Under the pieces are notes generated by a model. That model made no database searches. It was not told where the DNA came from and saw nothing but the letters and a program-made list of their open reading frames with translations. Both the position numbers and the translations under genes were made by a program. From contig OX596339.1 of NCBI GenBank assembly GCA_951394405.1, positions 3,534,001 to 3,598,000 of the forward strand: DNA of 64,000 nt, written 5' to 3'. This DNA comes from Coprinellus micaceus. Taxonomy: Eukaryota; Basidiomycota; Agaricomycetes; Agaricales; Psathyrellaceae. Positions 56,111 through 64,000 of this stretch are shown in pieces. Every line of letters begins with the position of its first letter. The first letter of the stretch is position 1.

Positions 56111-57726
56111 CACCGATAGAACTGCATACACATCACCATTCCGTCGCAGTAATAGTCGAGAAAGAGCAAGCCCCTCGCCTCGACAACACGTCAGGGCTAA
56201 GGGAACACGCTTTTTACTCGTCTCCTGTGTAAGGGCGATTCGGAGTGGCCAACTGATCTCGTTCGAGACCAGATGGTAGGGCGTTGAGAAAAAACGCCTA
56301 CGAAACGACGATGAGGGGCAGATATAGGTGCCTAGGGATCAACCCATTCAAAGCTGGAGATAAAGGAAGAAAGGAGGACCAACGCACCTGCCACGCGAGT
56401 CGTCTCCATCCAGTCGTCTGCCTCGCTCTTGACTATACCAGGTCTATCCTTTCCCGACCAGGGTATGCAGAGACCGCTGACCAGGATGTCGGCGACCCCC
56501 ACGAGGCGGTTGGAGGGTAGCAGTAGACCTTTGAGGTGACGGTCGGTTGACTGAGTGGGATGTGAAACCTAGCGAATCGCGGGCTCGGAGGCCGGAGCCG
56601 TAGTACTTGAGTGGGTGAGATGCGCATCTTGGGAAGAGAGAGAGTCAAGGAGGTTCGTGCCGGCGTTGGAGCGAAGTAGTCACAGTAGACTATGTGCGAA
56701 AGGAATAGATAGAGTTAAAACTTAGAACGGCGTACATCACGGGTCCAACGAGACGTACCATACGATTAGTGAAGTCTCACAGACCTTTTCCCTCGCCCTG
56801 ATCCCTATTCTTCTCCCTTGCTGAGCTGATGCTCGGAGCGTCGAAAGGAGCTTCGGGAAACCTCGAGCCGGTAGGGCAAACCTTCGTCAGGGCGCTAAGT
56901 GCGAGTCGTGGCCTAGCGGCAGACGTTGCTGTCGGAGGACTCAGGGTCGCTCCGTAAGGGGGTGGTTTCGCTCATCGAAGATAGGAACCCTGAGCTGGAG
57001 CCTGGGGGGCGTGAAGGTAGGGGGGAGGGTAGTGCCGATCGACGGCGGAGCGCAAGAAACTTGAGATGAGAGGACAGAAGCAGGAAACTTGCGGATAAGG
57101 ATGTCGTCAGCGTAGAAGTCCGTGTTGAATGATAAGGAGGCGAGACAGATTGGTCGTTGCCGTGACGCTGGAGATGGATGGCTGAGGGAATCATGGGCTT
57201 GAAGCGAGTGTTGCGTGAGTACTCAGGCGGGCGGTTTTGTCTTCAACGGGCGTACGTCGAGTAGGGGCGTTTCGACTCAGAAACGCGTGTGTGAATCTCG
57301 TCGGTCTCATTTCCAACCCATCCCCGTCCTTCAGACCACCGAGTTCTGTGTCTCGCCTTCTCGAGATTTCGCTGCCCGAATCAGGTATGGATGGCGGAAT
57401 TGGTAGAGCGCTAGGTCCAATGTGCAGTCTCTTCGGAGGCCCGGCTCTGGGCGCAAGGAACGAGGAGAAAGCGGAGGGTGATGAACGGCGACGTTTGATC
57501 TACAGAGTGAGAGGTGTTGGGGCTGCTGGGAGATGGAAGGTGAGGTGGGGGAGAGAGGTCCGAGGTGGGCCGAACAAGTGTTTAATTTCGGGGGAAACAG
57601 TTGCGACGGGGCGAAGGTGCGTTCCGAGGGCTGGAGTGGATTCGTAGAAATGGTGAGAACACAAGTACTTGGCACAGACTGACGAAACATACCCTTCTAC
57701 AAGACACGATGGCTACAGCATCCAGC

Positions 57727-58640
57727 GCCTCCATTCATCCCCGCGTATCCCCTCTTTGTCCATCAACTAGCTCCCAGGCCTTTCCTTCCTCACTCGGCCC
57801 TCCATCCTTTCACTCGACGAGGGCGTTGCTACGCCGATGCTCGGAAGAGAAGTTGAATCGATGTCGATGCAAGGGCGCCCTTCATCTGTTCACGTCCGAG
57901 CTAGTCGTTGCACGGTCAGTTTCATAACAGGGAGGGCGAGGATGATGATCATGGTTGAGAGCAAGCGCCCGCCCTTCTGCCATCAGGTGTCGCGTCAATG
58001 TCGGCATCCGAATCCAAAGGGGTACCGAGGCCGACAATCGCCTCAATCCACGACCACCAATTCAACGTTCGACGCGCCAGGTTGAATCGACAAGGCTAAA
58101 TTGCATGCAAGGTGAGGTATACGCGTCGCCAATTCGAATAAACGCGTCCCTTCGTCTCCGATGTTGGACAAAGCCGCAGCCCCAATGCACAGCCCGAGTT
58201 CGGTGATCCGGTCGGGTGGCTGCGCCGAGCTTGAAACCCGGGGATCTCGTCTCTTTCCTCCTCCCTCGCTCCACGTCTCCGCTCAGGCTTTATCCCTCCA
58301 ATTTCAAGATATCCTTCGAGTCCGACCGTTCATTCTGCCCAATCTCCTCAACAGCCGTTCGTTCTGGAGCGGGAAGGGTGGATATCCTCGGGGCAGCCCG
58401 ACTCTACCAGAACTCGCCTTTGGATCTCGCCAGCCATTTTCCACTGCCTCGCACACAGAAAGAATCACCCCCTCTCCCTCCCATACGCTTCAACGCTTCA
58501 TCGCCCACCCGATTTCTAGACCCCAGTCGCCTGATTGGCATTCCCACTGGCACCAACACGACCTCGACTCATCGTGACACTAGTGCCCTCGCTCCACGGA
58601 TTCCGTCTCCACGCTCCGGGCTCTTACGTCCCCAGATATC
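57727..58640. repeat. Segmental repeat, copy 1 (partner 62777-63620)
   Basis: Shared blocks include CTTTGTCCATCAACTAGCTC, CCTTTCCTTCCTCAC, GATGCTCGGA and GCGTCCCTTC in the same order and spacing. On the minus strand both copies code a membrane-helix-like LLST[MI]II, so the ancestor may have been a membrane-protein gene. Confidence 0.65.
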
Positions 58641-59267
58641 TCACCTCTCATCCCAAGCTGGTTCTGGAATCCGGGTCCTTGTCAGCTAGGCGTCCTTATG
58701 ACTCTTTGCGACCCATCCTCCCGGTACCCAAACGTAGTCTATCCCGCCACTCACAGTAAACCGGATGGCCAATCATGTCGGACTTGCGCTCGTCTCGCCC
58801 TTCAAACACCCTTGGCTCTGTGCCGATTGGGCACTTGGATAGCCATTTCGTAAGCTCACGGAAGGGTATATCGACCAGACCTACTCGGGGTCTTTCCCTG
58901 GATTTGTGTAGGGTGAGATCGTGTTATGGGTGCCGCCGTGCGCACCCAACGCCATCCACCCCTCCCGCTCCGAGCCTATCCAGTTCTGGAGCTAGACCGA
59001 CCACGAAGGTCTACCGTGTACGTAGGAAGCGTACTTCATTTCGAGCTTCTCTGATCACTGTTACATTGGCAAATAACCGCAAGATGAGTTACAAAAGAAC
59101 GCAGCGAGTGAGATAACGAGGAAGCGGGCGTGGAACTGATAGCTCGGGAGTGGGTGTGGGTATGGGATGCAAAGAAAGGGTGATAATTGCCCCCCTTTCT
59201 ATGGGAGGGCGCGATCGAAACACCACAATAAACAGGTAAACCAAGGGAACAGCATCGACACCGTCAC

Positions 59268-59700
59268 TCAGTAAACCCCAGGAAGCATGCTTCGATATGA
59301 AACACGCTTCACGCATAATATATCAGGGAAGACGTAGAAGGGGGTCCAGGTCCAGCCTTCGCTCTTCCACTGGTGGGTCGGAAGCTCCCATATCGCCTTC
59401 CTCCACCGTCGATTGCACGGGAGATACGAGTGGCACCACATATATTCCGTCGGCAACGGGGTGTGCGCGAAGGAATAAAGACCAGCCAGCTCCCGTCTTT
59501 GTGCTCAACGCTGAACCATTCCGGGGGAACCTCGAACCAACATCCAGATACCACCGTTTAGCTTGTGACGACAGGCCAGTGAGTAGGGTCGCACTTGAAG
59601 GAGGTGTCGCCATCGAGAACGATGTCCGAGCTCCTACGTATATCAGAAACCTAGTCAAAACATTGAGGAAACACATCTCGAAGGTCAAATTGAGCTTGGC
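59268..59700 (-). pseudogene. NLR 3' relic (last two exons)
   Basis: The last exon body is readable: C-HSYLP-C-NR-RWRKAIWELP, HQW, then WTPFYVF and a stop at 59268. Three residues including the third Cys of the module are missing. Upstream the frame shows FEMCFLNVLTRFL, matching FRRCFLDALTHYA in copy E, and a degraded CEP-x-WLDV region. No NACHT domain upstream. It sits 0.6 kb from the 3' end of copy E, in the same orientation. Confidence 0.7.
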
Positions 59701-60309
59701 ATCCGTCGGAACGATTCAAACGAGGATGGTGGTGTTTGTTCCTTGCTCTCCCCCAGCAATGCCCCTACGTCTCCTTGTAAAACGTTGCATCGTCATGTTG
59801 CGTCCCACTGTATGTTCGCCCTGCTCTCCCTCACACAATCTGCTACTTTCCGCCTTTGTTTAATGTCATACCTGCTTGGGGATTTACGTTCCTATAGATG
59901 TGAGAACCGTATAATGCATCCCCATCTATCGATTATCCGACCAGGGCGGCGTCGTTTTTATGCCCTTTCCTCGCATCCTCCGACGCGATACGTCCACCCT
60001 TCACCCCAGAAGATCCATAGCTCTCAGGGCATTGTCTCATCCAAAAGAATGTGAACGGCCAACCCACTTCGATAGTCCGTGTATCTCGATGGGCCGGAAT
60101 AACTGACGCTCGGGCCCGAGGATTCCAAATCGCGGTATGAAGTAGATCGCAGGAATACGGGACACCGGACTACACCCTCTACAAAGGCTTCTCGTTCCTC
60201 CGCTGATAGTCATATGTACTACGGCTGGTTCTTACGTTTTGAGGGGAGTTGCCTTCGAGGTAACGTCGCCCTATCCGTTAATAGAAGGGAGCGGATTGAG
60301 GGTGAGTGT
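59701..60309. other. Intergenic downstream of NLR E
   Basis: 3' flank of copy E. The part from about 60010 resembles 50050-50330 beside copy C (shared blocks include GACCAACCCACTTCGAT-like and TATCTCG(A/G)TGGGC), so it belongs to the C/E duplication. No gene. Confidence 0.5.
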
Positions 60310-62491
60310 CTAGTAGAGTTCAGACTCTTCAGAGTAGGCTATACGTCTGACGTTGAATCTGTCAAGCAGGAGGGCAAATGGGGTCCAGTCATCTTGTCGC
60401 CAATCGCCCTTCGGAAGCTTTGAGATCGCCCGCCTCCATCGTTTGCAGCCTGGATTGCACGGAAGGTAGGAACGGCACTGGATACCAATCAGTACTTTGC
60501 AGCGGATTGGCTAAAAGACCCACTTTATTGTGCGCAGAGGTGTACAGGAATCTCCCGAGGTAACCATCTAACTTAAACGCAGATGGGATTCGTTTGTGCA
60601 CATCAAGCCATACGGCCGGTTCACAGCGGGAAAGGGCGGCGTCGTCTATCCTCCAATGTGTCACATCCTGGTTGATTGCATAATGAGTCAAAGCATCAAG
60701 GAAACACCTCCGGAAGACAAAGAGCGATGTCCGATTTATCGGGACTTCGGGACCCCCACCTGCGCACCTGCCATTAGCTGAGAGTGAGAGGGGGTGAAGT
60801 GGTGGTGTACTCAACGTATTAAGGTTCGAGCAAGGCGGCCAGATAGCCACTGCTCGACCGTGTCATTGTCGATGGCAGGAAAGGCGTCTCCACATCGTAA
60901 TGGGTCTTCGAGGTAGTCAGGGAAGGATTTGTGGTAGAAGGCATAGGATACTGTCCAGCCAACCTGGGGAACGAGCGGGGCGGACGCTCCCAGCTCACTC
61001 TCATAATTCACCGAGTCGGCCCCATCTGCAGCATTTTCGGGATAAATCAAGGATGGGAGCCCGCCGAGGAGAATCTGCGCTTGCCCTGCATTTGACTCAA
61101 ATATGCGATCGACGGTCCATGTCGAAGATGTCAATATGCCTGACATCTGTTGGACGAGATGCAGGGCCCTCAACCAGAGCACGGTCGTTTCAGGGCTCGG
61201 GCTCAATCGTAAAATCGAAGTATAGAGCGCGTCCAGCACGCTGAACGGATTCAACTTATCTCGTGGTTTGATTTTGAGAACAATTGCAAGCTGTGGTTGC
61301 GGAAACGTTCCGGGTGTGTCGATGAAGCGAAGGACGGTCGCAACATAGATGAATTGGCCAGATGCGTCCCGAACTAACTTGGCGATGACTTCTTCTGAGG
61401 GCCATGTCGAAGGGTCAAGCCCATATCGCCGACAGAGGTCAGCAAACTTGGACTTGAGGAACAACCGGATGTCATCGTCGGGGTTGTACTTGTCGTCGAG
61501 GAAGATTTCGGTGACCATCCTCGTGCCGAGGTTGGCGAAGAATCCGCGGATCCAGGTCTCCGGACGACTGGCGATAATGACGCGGAAGGGAAAATCGGGG
61601 TCTTGGATAGCCTGCAGGAGGACGGAGAGGCTTCCAGTTGGTCATCCTGCCTCGACCGACTAGAGTCGCCATATGTAGCTTCCCCACACTCATCCACTCC
61701 GTCGATGACAATGGCCATAGGTAAGGTCGAGTTGGAGGGCCTCCGACTACGGGAGGAACGGAGAGGCTGTAGAATGAGGATTTCCGCCTGTTCCTTCAAA
61801 CTCATCTCGAACACTGCAGGATCGTGACAAATAGCTGCCAGCATCGCCTGCGAAATACTCTCCCTGATATTGGGGTGTCGTTGGAGTTGATATGCGAGGG
61901 TTGTGACGAAACCCTGCTTGGACATCCTACGCAGGTAGACGGCAAAGAAGAAGGTTGCAGCAAGCTGGCCGCTCTGCTTCAGCCTGTCACAGACTGTACC
62001 CATAATCGCCGATTTCCCCGCCCCAGCCGGCCCCGTCAACCACAGCACTTCGTCGGCGGTGCTATGCGACATCCAGCTGAAGACGTCGTCCTGAACTGCC
62101 TTCCGGGTGTCTTCATGGCACTTGGGTGCGTCGACGCGTACGGCCGAGTCGTGCATGCACCCAGCGGAAATGTGTGCGTTGAGCTCTGTGAACCCGGGGT
62201 AAGTCGAACGCCATTTGATTCAGAGGGTTAGTCCCCTCACCTTTCACCGCGGCGGCAAGGTCTACTCCGTTGGGCCCACCAGTTTTGACCTCGATGTTGT
62301 ATTGAGCCCCATCTTCACAGCGACAAATGTTTGGTCAATCGATCTTCAGGCTCGCATGATCATCTACAACTCTACAAACACTCACCATTCACGTTGACCA
62401 CATTTGACGTTGTCCTATATTGGTTGTAGTTTCCGGCGGCGGTGACAAGGTCAAGTGTCCCAATGTTAACGTTCTGGGGGATCTGAGACAT
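60310..62491 (-). pseudogene. NLR-type NACHT gene, copy E, frameshifted
   Basis: Same five-exon plan as the others: 62491-62386, 62312-62241, 62185-60816, 60759-60524, 60477-60310. First exon MSQIPQNVNIGTLDLVTAAG then NYNQYRTTSNVVNVN (35 aa); exon 2 begins DGAQYNIEV. Walker A GPAGAGKSAI and Walker B VIDGVDECGE are intact. At about 61630 one base is missing compared with copy C (GAGG-CTTCCAGTTGG against GAGGACTTCAATCTGG), so the frame is lost after DQLEA, near residue 280, and ends at 61374. The correct frame resumes behind it and runs through IIASRPETW, DDDIRLFLKSKF and the last exon with C-RSYLP-C-NPG-C-KRWRRAI and LLDRFNV. Either a young pseudogene or a truncated NACHT product; a sequencing error in one base is also possible. 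Confidence 0.8.
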
Positions 62492-64000
62492 CGCTGGGAT
62501 GGTGGTGGTAATGGGTCAAGGGAGAACGCCGCGTGTTCTCCACGCCTCCAATAGCCGTTTTTCTAGACAATTCAGGCAGGCCGCAGGTGACATGTGACAC
62601 GCTACAGGCGTCTTAACGATGGCTCTGGGATTCGACTGGATTCCGCTTCTCATTTGGGGGTTCGTAAAATCATCGAGGAACTAGGGGTTAGTGTATACGC
62701 CGGAATGTACAGATAGACGTATTGACGGGTTCCGGGGAGACACGATGGGCATATAATCCTGCTCTTGCATTCAGCTCCACATGTCCCCCCTTTGTCCATC
62801 AACTAGCTCCCAGACCTTTCCTTCCTCACCCAGCCTTTCCACCCTTGTGTTCGACGACTGCGTTACTACGCTGATGCTCGGAGGAGGCATTGAAATGATG
62901 TTGGTACAATGGGTCCTCTTGTCTGTTCAAGCCAGGTCCAGTTGCTGTGGAGTCGATATTCCTGGCGTTCAAAACAGCGACATAGAGGAAGATAATGGTC
63001 GAGAGCACGCGCCTGTCGACCTCGCGCGGGAGGCAGCATCGGCATACGGACCCAGATCAGGAACTCAGCCCGACCTTCAGCTCAAGGCCACAAGAGAAGA
63101 CGTAGTGGTGTACGCGCAAAATCCAGATACTCAGGGCTACATGGTATAGGGCATTGATAGACGCGTTAATATTCCCAAAAGGCGCGTCCCTTCCTCTTCG
63201 ATGGGGGAAAAGGCTATAGTTCCCTCCCAATCCAAGCCCGAGCTCGGCGACGCATTAGGGCAGTAGCCGGGCTGCACAGAAACATGTCTCTCTCCTTTTG
63301 TCCCCATCCCAGCGTTAGTCCCTACAATTCCCAGATCTCCTTCCAGATTTTATTCGCAGTAGTGTTCTCGCCATCTTTAACCTCCTCGCTCGCTGGCCCC
63401 GATGCTGGGGCTGGAATATCGCATCGACCCTGGCTCCTTGCCCCTCAGTCTCTCCAGGTGTATCCCACTCTTTTGCACCTCCGACCGCATACAGTACTCG
63501 GATGGTACCACTCTCGCCACCTCGCCACTGAAGAGTGAACCCTCCCCACCGTGTTTTCGTTCCGAGGGTGACCAACCTATCAACTCAACCCACCTGCCGA
63601 CGTCCTACTAAACGTTAGCCTCCCTCCCCGTGTGCTCCTGCCCATCTGCTGAGGGTTTTGGTGGGGTGGTTTCCTGTGTGCTGGATAAAGACTCGACTCG
63701 ATACAAAGCTTGTGTCGACAATAGTGACACAAAGCCAAAGCGAAGAGCAGGACATGATCATTCGACTGACAGAAGGCCAGATCGGAGCATTGTTTATCCA
63801 GCCACTGATTCGGGGCATCAATGAAGGCCTTGGATCCGCTCACCCTTTTTCTTTCCTTCTTGCTCGATTAGAAAGGCTGAACAGACAATAGACATCGATA
63901 TTGGGCTGGTGGAATAGGGTGTGGGGCGCAAGGACCGAGGAAATGCAGTCAAGGGCCTTCGGTGGAGAGCCTCAGGCCGCAGAACGGGAAACATTGACAT
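62492..64000. other. Upstream of NLR E to window end
   Basis: Promoter of copy E, then a segmental repeat (62777-63620, partner of 57727-58640) with the minus-strand fragment RRVLSTIIFLYVAVLNA near 62945-63000. Frames at 63580-63891 are unassigned on both strands. No intact gene that I can support; a gene may begin beyond 64000. Confidence 0.4.
62777..63620. repeat. Segmental repeat, copy 2 (partner 57727-58640)
   Basis: See the partner copy. Identity by eye is roughly 70-75% in the best blocks and lower between them, so the duplication is old compared with the transposons. Confidence 0.65.

Larger units (their letters stand above)
55687..59267. other. Gene-poor stretch with relics, 55.7-59.3 kb
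   Basis: Holds a probable NLR last-exon relic (55960-56110), a minus-strand fragment at 56380-56520 with LVGVADILVSGLCIPWSG in an open but unassigned frame, and a segment (57727-58640) duplicated at 62777-63620. The plus frame 58216-58689 (157 codons, Ser/Pro/Arg-rich) has no domain. No intact gene that I can support. Confidence 0.4.

Noticed and set aside
57388..57470. tRNA-like start (GGCGGAATTGGTAGAGCGCT)
   Set aside because: The D-arm-like part is not followed by a T-arm (no GGTTCRANNCC at the right distance) and no cloverleaf can be drawn.
58216..58689. 157-codon plus-strand frame as a gene
   Set aside because: It lies in an old segmental repeat whose partner copy (62777-63620) does not keep the frame open, which argues against coding.

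Overview
The window looks like nuclear DNA of a mushroom-forming basidiomycete (Agaricomycetes). Genes carry many 45-70 bp GT-AG introns with a CTGAC/CTGAT-like branch point. There is a KDZ (Kyakuja-Dileera-Zisupton) giant transposon, a family of short NACHT-domain NLR genes, and proteins typical of fungi (Dal5/TNA1-type transporter, Bem46-type hydrolase, TFIIF beta). I cannot name the genus. All gene models come from reading the sequence by eye; exon limits were worked out by donor, acceptor and phase where stated.

Layout. 0.2-2.6 kb: NLR gene A. 3.0-4.0 kb: a broken copy of a CVRCH-motif zinc-finger-like family. 4.9-19.1 kb: the ordinary part, with a low-complexity protein, an anion:cation symporter, TFIIF beta, an NmrA-like dehydrogenase, an MLKL/RPW8-like four-helix protein with a prion-like tail, a small secreted protein and a Bem46-like hydrolase. 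20.9-22.4 kb: an orphan NLR last exon and the intact second CVRCH paralog. 22.7-39.4 kb: a 16.7 kb KDZ transposon with about 71 bp imperfect terminal inverted repeats, subterminal arrays of a CACCACATACACCT-like word pointing in opposite directions at the two ends, an apparently intact transposase and five further genes. 40.0-41.5 kb: third CVRCH paralog, head-to-head with the second across the transposon.

42.4-64 kb: an NLR cluster with genes B, C, D and frameshifted E, all on the minus strand and all with the same five-exon, phase 1-1-1-0 structure. It also holds relic last exons, duplicated flanks, and a young DNA transposon (two 100% identical 145 bp inverted repeats, 6 bp target duplication) that was itself hit by a 5'-truncated non-LTR retrotransposon ending in a (CTAC)n tail.

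How the parts may work together. The five NLRs have a separate first exon coding for about 30 residues rich in Asn, Tyr, Ser and Gly, then a NACHT NTPase, and a last exon coding for a Cys/Trp module I do not recognise; no WD40, TPR or ankyrin repeats follow. In fungi, NLRs are known to trigger HeLo/MLKL-like pore-forming proteins by templating amyloid motifs. The four-helix protein at 13.9-15.2 kb has the right kind of killer domain and a tail carrying NSRIHYG, which resembles NSYNHYG in the first exon of NLR A. A receptor/executioner pair is therefore a reasonable but unproven hypothesis and is the main candidate for a new system here.
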